Positions 24,501-38,400 of a stretch of 64,000 nt of DNA are shown here, one piece after another; within the stretch, counting starts at the first letter, position 1, and each line of letters starts with the position of its first letter. The DNA is from Lucifuga dentata (Eukaryota; Chordata; Actinopteri; Ophidiiformes; Bythitidae): NCBI GenBank assembly GCA_014773175.1, contig VXCM01000474.1:129677-193676 (forward strand), read 5' to 3'. Under the pieces are notes generated by a model. That model had not been told where the DNA came from. It worked only from the letters and a program-made list of their open reading frames with translations, and did no database searches. A program made the translations under genes and the position numbers.

Positions 24501-27500
24501 CTGGGCCAGCTGCTTTGCGAGATTTTTTTCACTAGAAGCTGGCTGCACGCAGCAGTGCAGTGCAGTATGTGTATGTACAGAACAGAGCTATGGCCTCACT
24601 TCCACCTTTCACTCTTGGCTGCTCTGTGAGGGGATGAAAGAGGAGCCATTCATATCAAAGCCCTCCTTTTTAAGTCTGGCACAGGGAGTGGCACCTCACT
24701 GTTTAAGAGCCATCATGCATGAGACGGTAGGTGTAGAGTGAGCAAACATCAACGAGCCAACGTGATGCAAAAAATGGATCTCTGAATAACAACATCACAC
24801 CCCATTCTGAAAAACATGATAACAGTAGTACGAATGCATAATCAATAATTGTGTATGCAAGATGAAATAAACACAGAAATGTCCAAATGAACACACATTT
24901 ACAATGCATCACAGTTTTCACAGCCTTCCTTAGATATCCAGCCAAAAGTTTAATAACTCTCTAATCTACTCTACTAGTCAGCAGACTCTCACCTGGTTCT
25001 AGCCCTTCTGATGGACTTAAAATAAGCATTAATTATTTACAAATGGTCCTAAAACAGCCTCAACAGCAAAGTGTACCCCAGAATCCAGGTCTGGGGTTAT
25101 GTAGACTGTTTAGTTAGAAATGATTGGTGGCCCTTCCTTTCACTCGCCTGCCTGGTACGCCACTTTATAAAGATTGCACTTAAATTCCCGGGCCATCTAA
25201 GAGGCAGATGGTTGATGTAAACATAGTAAATAGCTCATTCATCAAGTTCACTGAGTGCATGTCACCTAGAAATGACTGATCTGGTGCAAAAATATAATTC
25301 TAACCATTAAATTGATCTTAGAAAATGGTGCAAGGATAATAATACTTGGCGTGTGCAAGTGATCTGCACAAGGATGGACAGAGTTGAGGTCTGTAGGGTT
25401 GAATGCAGAGGATAAATTTTAAGAAAAACACACTCCACAAACCATACAATGCTATAAAGGTATGAATTAAAACAAAGTTTAGGGCAAGCACTATGTAAAG
25501 GTAACATCTCAGATTTTAATTCGCTGTAGGATCGATGTCGCATTCAGTACTTCTTAAAAACTTGATGCCTTTCTATTCTCATTTGTTCATCACCTGGTCA
25601 TCTGCATTATTAAACAATTACAACTAGAATTAACATTTACTTAGAGAAGATTTATCAACAAAAAAAATTGGCAGCAAAAATAAAATAATAAAGAATAAAA
25701 GAAGAATTGAAAATATTGCTATGCTATGCCTTGAATTTGGCAGCACTGAGTGTATTGGTTGCCTAAAGTGGTTGAAGTTGTTTTTAGACACAACGTAACT
25801 AAAAATATTGTAATCATTACCATATTAATTTTGAAAGGTTAGTAAAAATTAACACAAACAAGACCCTTGCAGACTTGCAGTGTCCTACCAGCCTCCAGAC
25901 TGAACTATCTCGTGCTGCACCACATTGAATTTTGTGGGAAATCTGCTGGGTTGATTTAGAGCAGAAAGGGTGAGAGGAGACAAGAAGAAGCTGTCCTTCC
26001 AGTGAAAGCTCAAGCTTTCAGAATTTTTCACAATGGCAGATGGTGGAACAAGTGAAAGGCCAATGGAAAAATCACTTCCAAATGTTTATCCTCTTCAGTA
26101 AAGTAAAAGAGTAGACAAAAGTCCACAGAGTGATGCAAAAGAGGAGAAAGGTTGCCAAGTTCTAAACAGACTCTTTGACCCAAAGTGTCTGGAGGTTTTA
26201 TTTGATGTTACCTACAGCGACAGCATCACCATTGTTAAACTGATTGCAAATCTTACAGCCAATTCTGTTCTATTCTAAGACTTTATGTAGATTTGTTTAA
26301 GAAGAAGCTGAATATTGATGAAGAACTTGAATGATGTTACTAACTATAGTTTGCGTGATATATCTTGCAAACACTTGCACTTAACACTTAACAAGAGCAT
26401 TTAATTTGGAACGCATCATTTAGCTCCCTCGAGTTTATAGAATGTAACTTTGCAGCTGCAGCTTGACAGGAGCACTAGCTTTCTGAGCTAACGGGAGAGA
26501 AGACAATAACCATCATCTGTGAAGCAGGAAGGAACAGGGTTTCTAGAAAATGTGGTTCTTTTGTGATATTTTGAAAAACACTGCCACTACAGACTTCTTC
26601 ACTTTATTTTAAACTTGGACAACTTTGCTGTAACAGGGCATAAATATGTGCGACTCATCAGCATGCGCTGATTTCACCACTGATCATATATGTATAGTCT
26701 ATAAATACAGTGGGGTCCAAAAGTCTAAGACCACATCGAAAATCTGTGATGTTTTCCCATATAAATCTGGAAATAATCAGAAAGTCTAACATCACAAGAA
26801 GCTCTTTGGAACATTGTCAAATCATGCTGGGATAACTTGGGTCATCAGTTTTTGCACAAACTTGTGGAGTCCATGCCAGCATGCATGCTGTGTGGATTCC
26901 ACAAGTTTGTGGACGCCCCCCTTTTGCTTTAATGACAGCATGCATGCTGTCATTAAAGCAAAAGGGGGGCGTACCAAACACTAAGATGTTCTGAAATTCA
27001 TGTACATTTTTCAAAGATTCAACTTTTCACTCAAATTGTTAAGATGATATAATCATTTGTAATGAAAAAGCTTGTATTAAATTCAAAAAGAATGCAAAAT
27101 ACAAGCATTTTCACAGTGGTCTGAGACTTTTGGACCCCACTGTGTTTCTGCATAGCACATCATAAAAATTTAAGTACTGTATAATACAAATAAATAATAT
27201 TTTGATGAAAAGCCTATATTTGAAATATAATTCACACCTCATTTAGATGATGAAATGACAATAAATAATTGAGAAATATATTTTGTTAAATTATTACTCT
27301 TGTTAGTAGTATCTCTGATAATCTGGGTCAGCTGAAACGTAAACCGCCCTCCCCCTCCACACAGTTAGTGCAATGTGCCCTTGGTGTCTGTGGAAGCTAT
27401 GCTGTGCCAAGGTTTGCAGGCTAACAGCAGCTGGCTGGCAGGGAAAGGGAGATGCACAGATATGCACGCACACACACACAAACCTTTGTCTCTCATTCTG

Positions 27501-30500
27501 CTCTCTAAAACATGTTCACTCAGTGGCCCATGAGAAAGTGTCAAGCCTTATAGGAGACTGAGTTAGAAGCCATTAGCCTCTGTCAGACCTCACTGTTATG
27601 ACTACACATCCGCAGTCTTAAATCTGTTGAAAAGTGCTTCAAGGAGGATAGACAGAGGAGGAGCAGAGCAGTGGGCAAAAAGAAAGTTTTTCTACTTAAG
27701 ATGGTGGCTCTACCCCTTCATTTCAGCACCTATGGCTGGCTGCCCTCAGTAAATGGATTTCTGAGAAAGTGGGATTAGTATAAAGTTCATAGTATGCTGA
27801 AGTGAGACGAGGTAGTCTGTGCATGTGAATGGAACAGGATGACTGTGTCTGTTGGTAATCTAATTTCAAATATAATTCAACTGCAGTACATATAAAAGTG
27901 TCAGTAGCTGTTCTGCCAAATGTTTGTGGGAAAGACTAGCAGAAAGGAAAGGTCATATTACTCCACGTTCTCTCAGCTTGGCTCAAACTGATTTTTCTGA
28001 CTTCCCTCCTTTGCCTACACATCTCGCCATTGCTCTTCTCGTCTGCTTCTATGTTTTCCCCAAAATCATGCTATTGTCACTCTTTTGCTGTATTAAATCT
28101 GTATTCTGCTCAGATGCCACATGAACATCCCACAAGATAAGCAGATTCAGAGAGACAAAGTTAGAATTACAGTATACAACAGAGACTGCTGACTATCATG
28201 GTTTGAAAACTCTCTTTCTCTCCCCCAGTTCCAATGGTATACAACACATGATATTTGCTCTTAGGGCTTATTAAATACCAGCTAACACCCGACTGCATCA
28301 GTGCATACAAGTCAACGCATGCAATTAAGTTCCATTCATTTTGTATGGAGTAGTGTTTCTCACATGAAGCAGCAGCTACAGTGTGTTTCTGCTTGAACAT
28401 GCATTAGGTTGCATCACATTCATAATGTCATACTTTGCCATATTTACTTTGGTGTTGCAAGGTAACTTATATTCAAAACATCTAGTTCTCTGCAGACTCA
28501 ACTGTTTGTTTGTTGTTATGTAATGATATTTTGCAGTTTACATTATGAATTTGACAAATCTAGCCTTACAGAGAGAGGATGACGACAACAGCTATTTATC
28601 TGAACCAAGTTTAGTTAGTTCCTTGTTTGAGTCACTGGGATATAGTGTCTGAGTAATATACACGTCCTTGTCATTATGTCTGTTTTACCTTAGATTTTCA
28701 AAGCAACAACTCCTCACGTCAGCTCACCTGCAAATAACAAGTTGACTCCTCACAGCTCCAGCAGCTAAACTAAAACTATGCGATACACGGCATCCCACAG
28801 ATATCCATAATCCACGTTTATGCACAGCAAATGCAATTAACAAAATCACTATCTCCAAATGAAATCCTTTCAAAAATTATAATTAGCTAAAGATTGTGAA
28901 TCTTGTAAAGAACTGTGAAAAAGATTTCAATAAAAGATGAATCCAGATGCATGCAATGTGCTTTTGTAATATCATGTCCTACTAACCAAGGTCATTTTTG
29001 CAGTGTTGTTCAGGCTGACCTGTGCTACTGACCTACTGTCATACTATCGAAGTATAGAAACTCTAATCTGTGGATTATCTGCATCGGGTTAAATGGGACA
29101 TCACATAAATCTCTCAATAAGGCAAGTAATATATTTATATTAATATATTATATTATAATATGACTTTTAAAACAATACCTTAGACTATTGATGCTGTTTT
29201 TTTCAAGGTGCTATATTGATATGATAAAAAAAAATAGGGTTTCAGTTTTGCTAAAGACCAAACTACTTTTCCAATGGAGGAGAAACGACATGGAAACTGG
29301 TCTCTGATTCATGATGTTTCTTTTCCAGCCCACGATGAATCATTTTGTGGTTTGAAACCAACATATTGTATAAATCGGTTGAAAAACAGTGAGAGTTGTT
29401 GTTGTGGCTGTGGAGGCCGAGGCGGAACTCACTGCATTGGTGACTTCTATTTCATAGACTCGCTGAAAGGAAGCGCGGTCAAAGAAAACCAGCTTCCCCT
29501 TTCCATCATCTTTCTTCACCGAGGTCCCCGTTACAAGAAGCTTGTCGTCTGGACTAAAACAGCAGTCGGTCCTAATAGGAACAGTCACACACGTATACAA
29601 CATCAGTTCACACTCACACATAAATCCCTCTATTCGATATTAGAAAAATGTAATCAAGCAGAATGTAATAATGATTTAAAGTTTCTCACATAGAAAAGTA
29701 GTTGGTGAGGCCATTAGCGACATTAACAGGCTTCTTGAAGTTGCGTATATCCCATGTCTTCAAAGTGTCATCACCTAAAAAAAGGACAGATGGAGACAAC
29801 AGGTAAAAGTCAAGGTGTATAGTAGCCGCGAGGTAGTACAGAAAGTTTTGTAACAATGACTTTTTCCTTTCTTTAATGTTATTTACTGCACACCTTTTGC
29901 TGACCATGTAGCAAGGCTGTAATTCACTGTAAGAGTTATTTATCATTTTAAACTACAGAAATACACTAAGTAAAGGACTCTTACATGAGTGATTCCTGTT
30001 TGTCTTTATGTTATTACCCTCTTGACTAGATTACATACCAAAGAGAAACTGTGGGGTGTTTCTGTGTGTGGCTCTCTTATAAGGATATTATGTTTCACTG
30101 GTGGCAGCTCTTATTTATTTGCACATTTAAGAAGAGATAAGCTACTTCTCTATTTTAGCATGGACCATTAAATCGGAGTTTCCGAGCGTGACTGGTGATT
30201 AAACCAATTTCAACATGGGTAAATTACAAAGAGGTGGGTTTGGAGGATAAAGTTTAACAATGAGGCTGATGTCGTCTTCTTACCACCACGTGAAGCGAGA
30301 GTCACGCCATCATAGGAAAAGGCGAGGCAGGATGTGTCTGATCCTGGAGTGTGGGCTTGCCAACAGTGGAACTTAGTGTGGACCTAGGGATAAAACGTGG
30401 GAATCCTCTGGTTAGATGACAGCAAATAAAGCTGATGCACAACATAAAACCCTTTTCAGACCAAAGCAAGGGCCACGGTTAAACACATTTGCCATTAGTC

Positions 30501-33500
30501 TCAGTGAGTCATCATAAATTATCCAAATTGGCGTCATAAACCTGTTGTGAAACTCGATGGAACACAGGACTGACACTGTTTGACTTTGTATTAAAGGGAG
30601 AATCTGAGTTCCATAATAACTTTAAGACAACTACAAAAGTACTACCCTACCCTAGAAAAACAGAAACCCTTGTCCATTCTGATACAACCCAATACAACAG
30701 CCCTGCAATAAATCAGATCTTTGTGTCTTATGAGTTTCTTGTGTTTATGACAGTGTTGATTTAATTCGATTGCAGTTTTTGAGGCTGCAGTTACTGATGG
30801 TGTTGTGCTAGATTGCGTTCTATCGAAAAGTATTTCTGCTTTTTGTTTTTTTTTGTCTACCCCATTTACATGCATGATGGAAAGAAAATATAATATATAA
30901 GACTAACACATTGTTCAATATAATGCAATCCAATATGACACCATCACTAACTATGGCTTCAAAATTATAGTGTGGAATCAGCACTTCTCTGACATGGTGT
31001 CAATAAAAGTTAGACTTCTCCTTTATCATGCAACACTTGAATTTCCAGTGCAATCACTGCAGCAACCACTTTTAGTGAAGTGACACTCAACAACGCTGTT
31101 GAGCAGATAATGTACCTTTACACAAGTTCTGGTATAATTCTGTGGCTTAACACTGATACCAGCCAGGTATTTATTGATTTAGCTGTGACATACTGAATGG
31201 CGCAAATTGGTCAAAAGCAAGTTGAATGCACATTCATCATCCATCATCATACCTGGGGTCTGTGGTATGAAGTCCATGATAACTGCAATCCAATCAAATA
31301 TAATAACAGATATGTACAAGTGAAAAAACAAATAGTTCTGTAATAAACTGTTTGAAGTTTTCATAAACTTGCTGCGCTGTATTCAAAAAAATTTGTGAAC
31401 TGATATTAAAAAATAATCCTAATCAAATGTCATATGCTCTACATTACTACAATTTCAATGAGTCACTATCAAGTGCTTTCCTAAGCATAACATTAATTAA
31501 ATATTTTTAAGCCAATTCTGCTCAGAGATGATCTCCTGATCTGTGAAAATCTCAATGCTTTGCTTCAATGGCAGATGTTTAATTTGCCTACCACAGTAAC
31601 ATAAAGACCTTTTTATTCTCCATGTCTTCAAAATAACACACGGTTCCCATTTCCTCCGTGAACATTATACTACATACTTACCCATGAAACTCACAAGTTA
31701 TGAAATGCAAGCTAACTTAACACACTCCCCACGGTCTTTAGCAAGACTACTGACCACAGAAATTTACCTTGGCAAGCTGAGGTGCCTGTCTGACAGCCAT
31801 TATTATGATTTTTCATTTGGTTCTACACTGTACCTGAAATCTAAAGTTCTTACTGCTGCCACACAACTTTACCACCCAAAAGCTGACAACAGTCAACCCT
31901 TTTCTGTTTTCTATTCTCACAGACATCCATCCTTGAGGAAGTGTTGTGACACCAAGTGTAACAATTATTGTAAAGCCACATGAATGTCACTTCAAAATAG
32001 CAATGATCACAGCATGACTCAGAAACACAGGAGACATTTACTTTTTTTTAATGCTTCAGAAACAGTTTCAATGTTTCAATGACGATTGTGAAAGTAAGAC
32101 TCTAATCCCTCAAATGCTCAAAACAAAGTTTCATATGCAAGGCACTGATTCACTAACTGCTGAACTGCTGTGTGGATGAGCAGTTAAGACTATAGCAACA
32201 TTGGCTAGCTCCAATGTGTGAGAACAGCATGTTCAGGTATATAATTTTGCCCTTTTAACTATTTCCCAAGCATGTTGCTGTATATGAGCATGTGATCTTG
32301 GCTGTTAAGTAGAGATGTTGATCAGCATGCATCACTGAATGCCAGAGGGATAAGTGACATTTTAGTTAAGGGACAATCTATTAAAGTATAAACGTTTCGG
32401 CCTTACTTACTCTTAAAAAACCATTTGGAAGTGGAATCTATATTTCAGAGTATAAGAAAAAAAAATAACACATATTAAAGAGTTTCACAAGAAACAGCAC
32501 ATTTAGGGGGCAAGTTTCCTGAAGTAACCAGAAATTACCCTGTGCCCAAATATTCAAAAATTACCCAGGATAATCCTAATTAATTCCAGCCAATTCAGCC
32601 ATGTTCCTTCTGCAGACAGAAGCATTTTAAGTTCTTGTCTAAACAGCTGCTTCCAAGATGGCCAGCCACTCAGCATATTTCCTCAGCTCTCACTGCAGTA
32701 ACTACTGTAGTGTAGAGGGTGTGTGTGTGCCAAACTCCACACTGGAAATAGCCCAGCTCAATAACTCCTGTCCACTCATGTACTATAATTCTATGTTTCT
32801 CACACATACACAAAGGAACAGGAAGAGGAAAAATAAAAAAAATTTAAAAAACACAGTTTAAAAGTACACAGCCACTCAAAACGTGGAAGATGAACAGCAA
32901 GAAGAAAGAACATAACAATAAGCTAATAGAAAAAGAAATGATAGTATTCAAGATGTGAGATTTTTTTAGTCCAAATGTCACAATGTCTTGTTGTCTGCGT
33001 CTTTGTTCGGAGTTTGCTTGCGATGCCTTAGCTCTCCTGAGCTCAGTACAGCTAGATAACAGAGATCGATCATTACAAGATAACCCATAAATGAAGCAAT
33101 AGTCTAGCAAATTGGCTTCCCGGCACTCAAACAAACATAACCTTTTATACAGCTATATTTTCATTAATCCTGAATGAAATGCAAATAAGTCAGTGAAAGG
33201 AGAATTGCAGCAACACTGGCTTTTGACTCAAAAATGTGGAGAAGTAATCTGAAATGTGCACAGAGTGTGGAAGACAGATAAGATAGAGAAACACAGAGAA
33301 AAGCTGGCTAAAAGAGAAAGGCATGGCAAGAGCCAGAGAGTGTAGCAAGACGGGAATGAGTGATGTGTCCTTATGATACGAGGTGGAAATGAGATCATCA
33401 GTACTTCAGTTCCATAGGAAATGGAGGGAAGTTATTAACCTGGACGAGGGAGATAACACTTCTACATTGAACAGTAGATAAAATGCATTCCACTTTTCAG

Positions 33501-35365
33501 TCCTTTGCCAGCTGCATTCTGCAGTCTCTGCAGGCCAATTTTCAGCTTCACATCATAATTTTACTCATATATTGCCTTTTACTCACATCCATTCTCTTCA
33601 TTCGTCTCAGATTATCTGCCTACCCTCTTATTTGATATATGGAAATTGACTTAGATAAGAAATAAAAGTTAAGGAGGTCAATTTAAATAAAAAGACTACA
33701 TTTTCTAGTGCGGTTCAGCTTGGCTCCAGGCAGTAAGAACCCTACTGAATATCAACTAAAGTAAAATGTGTAAGAATACCCATATTCTACTCATACAGAC
33801 TACTCTTAATCACAAAGACCAGTGCCATTTGTGCAAAATGTGTGAAAATGGCCTGGGTGGAATTTCTGGACTATACTGTAAATAAGAGTATGGTAATGAG
33901 TCATTAGCTTCTCTGACAATTAAGATACTTTTTTCATAATTTATAAGTAAAATAGCACAATAGCAAAATAACAAAGCACAATAGCACATTATGAAAGTAT
34001 TATCTTATTGAGAGTTCAGACTAGTTTCCCTGCTTTCTCAGAAAATGCTAGTTTTGTCTCAGGCCTGCAGAGTCAAAAGATAAAATATGTCAACATAAAT
34101 ATGGTTCCAGGGCAGTTATGTTAAATTTTAGGCTGAATTTACATTCCTTGTGAAACTGTGATTATCATGTTTTCCATGTGAAACAGTTTCAGTCTGACAG
34201 GCAATGATATAATGTGTTGTTGAGTGACAAGTTACTAATTTGATTAGGCTTAAATTTCCATGCTACACTAATGCCGCTAATGCCAAAACTGTAAGAAAAG
34301 TATTTTTCCACGAAAACGGCAATTGGTTTCCTGACACAATAATATCAAATTTGACCAAAATAATTATAACCACTTATCTAGTTGTTCACCACAGATACAT
34401 ACTTATCTGCATCACAATTACAGATGCATTGTTACAGTTGCAATAACACAATATATATGATAACAAAAAATAAATAAATAACGGGGGGGGGGGGGGNGGG
34501 GTAGGGAGACAGAAACAAAGAATCATAATAAAACGCAAAGACAACAGTCAAAACAGTAAAGCCTCATCAATACAGATCAGCCAAATTCATTCAAGAATTA
34601 ATTTTTTGAACATTATAACTTGACCATCAATCAGAATTGTACATGCAATAGGAGGCTAGTGGTTGTGCTAGCTACCATGTCAACTGTTTCTATTCCTAGA
34701 TCATATACTGCTGTTGTGAAAGCTTGAGTGTGTGTTTACTGTCCTGATGGTGGCTGGCATTGGTAGATGCCATGGTGTTTGCTTCCTGTGATAATCTACA
34801 CAGCCAGCTTGTGAAACCGGATTCTCATACACTGTTTAAAGCTTCTCTCACACCTTGTGACTTCCTATCTAAGCCGTGCCCTTCTCTCCAGCCTAAGCAC
34901 ACATTACGCTGCATTATTTAACAAGACAAAGTGAATATATATGACATACAGATATTCATACATGTCCCTTTACAACTCTGGATACAAACATGGGTATGTA
35001 AGTGCATCTGACCACTGAGCCAATGAGCTCCATCTACACGCATTCTGCACCAGGAGTTGACAGATAGCCAAAGGAACACAGCATTTAGTTCATTCTCAGC
35101 AGGCCATGACAACAATTTACCGCAGAGCCAACTGTTCCTGACCTTACTATTTGAGTAACATGATATAAAAACAGTAAGCCTCTCCCTTTCTTTTACCTCC
35201 ATACTTTTACAATCACACACACCTGAAACAATATAATGCCCTCTGTGCGGTCAGTACTAACATCTCACTCTGACTTCTTTTACTTTATGAGGATCAAGTG
35301 GCCAGACCTCAAACCTGAACAGCTGCTCTGATCTTTCATGGAAATCAACAAGTGGTGATGGTAGG

Positions 35366-35404
<39 letters not shown>

Positions 35405-38400
35405 TGTGTGTGTGTATTTGTGTGTTGGTGTGTGTAGAGCATCACACTGATGTGAGTGATGTGATCCAGATAATCCCACAGTTCTGCCAGACTGACTATA
35501 TTCCTCTATGTTTAAGCTACATACTACACCAAGCAAGTAGGATATGCACACATTTTTTCCCATGTCTTGTATGTGGTTAAGGCCTAAGGGAGGAACAGAC
35601 ACAACACTGAAAGCCATAGCATTCCTTTGATGAAAAGCATCTCCTGAAGGTCATTTACTGACTGTCTCACAGATGTAGAAAAGTGAGAGAGTACGGATTG
35701 TGTGCATGCATCAGATTTTGGTTTTGCAGCAACAGCAGAGTAAATGGAGGCTGCAGAACTGAGATCTCGTCTAAATGTTTGCAATCACTCCATCTTTTGC
35801 TAGACAGGTGAAGCAGTTTGACTGCATATGTAATGGTTTCATGAAGACAGGTTCACGACGAGGACCATGTAGCTACTCTAGTTGGCTATCAGAACTAGAC
35901 AGTCTGTCTAAACATTTTCAATGGACTTATGCTTTCAGAAGTTCTTTTTTTCTGATTGTGTGTTCTTAAGGCGATCTCCCACAGCTCCATCTTTTATGAC
36001 CCCTGGATTTACTAGTTTACAGTGATACTGTGCAGAGTCAAATCGTTGTGTTGAGGGTCCTATTAGGCAGGTGATTGTAAATTATGTGCTGGGCAGCACT
36101 GGTGGTCAATTTACACTGTGGCAATAAAATAAAATTGTGTGTGTGACTGGAATCAAAGCAGGATGTTGAGTGGAGGAAAGAGAGCCTGGAATCCAGACTA
36201 ATTTTATCAAGCATCAGAACATGAGACAAGGATGGGCTGAAAGCAAGAGCAATTGATTGATCGTTGTGGTAAAAGCAGGAAACATGTAGCAGTCTGTCAT
36301 GTTGTCTTATGATACTCCCCACAAAATACCAGTAGATCAAAACACCCACCTGTTTGGAGTTCTGCTTTGTAGTCTGGAATCATCTAAGTTGAACAGTGAC
36401 ATCATAACATTCCACTGGTCTCTATGATAATATTTTGGAACAAAGGCCTGCAACCTCAGCGCACAGTCCAAAGTACCATAAAGTGCACATTACCGGGCAA
36501 CCATGGAAATGAAGCCTTGTAATTCTGGCACCGACCCTTCTGGTCCGAGAATGAGCATGCAATCACTCTCTGTGGCAGTCCACTAAAAGAGACCTTCCTG
36601 ACTCCCATCATTGGATCAATCAAGTCATGTCAGGATTCAAGAGCGTGATGTGTCATCCTCAATAGGTTCTCTTCGAGCTGAGCTCTAGATCAAGGTCAGG
36701 TACATGGATTGATCCTGATTGATCTGCCAGCATGCTCTGGCCATGAGTAATAATGGTGATGCAACAGAAGATGGGCCTCGATTGTCATGAGTGGGGGAGG
36801 GAGGGAGCTCCTGTAAAAGCATTGGCAGATCAACTCCTTTTTAGGTTTGTGGGTGAATTTGAGTCAGCAGCACAGGTTGCCAATTAAAAGTTCACAGATG
36901 CTGCTTTTGGTAATATCAGTAGGGACTCATCACACACATATATATAGACAGACAATATCAAGGAGCCAAGAGTGCCAAGGCATGGCACCCCAGGGCAGAG
37001 GTCACCAACGAAAATTCTTAAGCCATTCAGACAGGCCAGGCTCCAATTGTCAGGGAACAGACATGACTATTGTAAGCTGCAATGGGACACAGGGTAAATA
37101 TTTAGTTTTAGAGAAGGAGGGGTAATAAATTTTGAGAGCTTTAACCCAATCACTTAGAGTCTATACTGCTACAAATAGCCCAGGACAGGATGGGTAACTG
37201 GAAGAGAGATGGGAGTCTGTTCAACACTGGTACATGAAAGCACAAACACTATTACAATAGGAAGATTACAGGGAAGAAAATCCTCTGGCAAACAACTCTG
37301 TTTGTGTGCTCTGCGATTAAAAAGTTGACTGCTGGAGTAATTATCATGTAGCCTACTTCCCTTTTGTCTAATCTGACTAAGCTCTTTCTCCAATTAAGCT
37401 GTTCCAACTCACCAACTATGGCTTAATTGTTCCTGTCACAACTGTCTCATATGAAATAACAGAAACACTCAACCATGTCCATGCAGGGGGTTGGACAGAT
37501 GAGAAGATATGGAGTGGAACAGAAAGATAAGAGTACAGATGTGCTGGCAGGCTGAAAGGGGGAAAAACATATTCTTATTCTGCATCTTATTCATAAAAAT
37601 GCACTCAAAATTTTTACAATATACTCACCATACTGGTTACTTACCTGTATAGCAGTGTTTTTGTGCAGCAATGGAGAATTTAACTTTATTCTCCGTCGTA
37701 AAATGGAAGTTTATAGTGTTAGAGGACTCCCAGGTGAGTGGGAAAATGTGAAATTATTCTTGCAAAAGAAATGACTATGATAGCAGTGAAGGTCATGCTG
37801 AAATGATGCCAAAACCTTCTCAATATTCTCAAGTGTGAGTGTTTTAGCTTCCCCTTGTCCCCTTTCTATTTCCCTCTTCCCATCAACGCCTTGGAGGTGA
37901 GTCTTGTCTGTGAATGAGCTAGTGAGCAGTGAGCTCTCAAACTGCTAATCACTCAACAGGAAACAACAGCTGGTCGTTTCCTGTTGCTGTCACTTTGAAA
38001 GCCATCAAGCAGAAAGGCAGTGAGGAAGTAGGAAGGCAGGGCTGCAGTCTGGGAGAAGAAGATGTACCCACTTGCAGAGGAATTACCTCCTTCTTGAGTG
38101 CCCCACACAACTCTGCTTGATGAGAGATGTTCAAACAGAGATGTATTCTCGGTTCTGATGGGTAGCCGTTTTTATCCACTAAGATAATTTGGCAAACAAA
38201 TGAGGAATGCTTCTTTGAAGCCAAGATCAACCACTACCTCAACACTAGGAATCTATAAAAATGGAATGTACACTTTGATCACTTGTCTATTTAACTAACA
38301 GTGGAAAAAAAGTACAGAGGAAGATTAATTTGGCCTCCCAATATGTAACCCAATTCACTCATCACATCACATCAAAATCAAGTTAATTTTGTTCCATAAT

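Larger units (their letters stand above)
22322..29432 (-). other. wdr70 intron 13
   Basis: 7.1 kb. It holds a GA repeat (22722-22756), a poly-G tract ending in an N (23085-23100), a disrupted ORF (26033-26278) and a Tc1-like remnant (26708-27142). A 148-codon ORF at 23810-24256 on the + strand has no recognisable domain and is taken as chance. Confidence 0.7.

Noticed and set aside
29274..29693. 139-codon + strand ORF
   Set aside because: Antisense shadow of wdr70 exon 13.
31684..31983. 99-codon + strand ORF in wdr70 intron 10
   Set aside because: No recognisable features; isolated in AT-rich intron.
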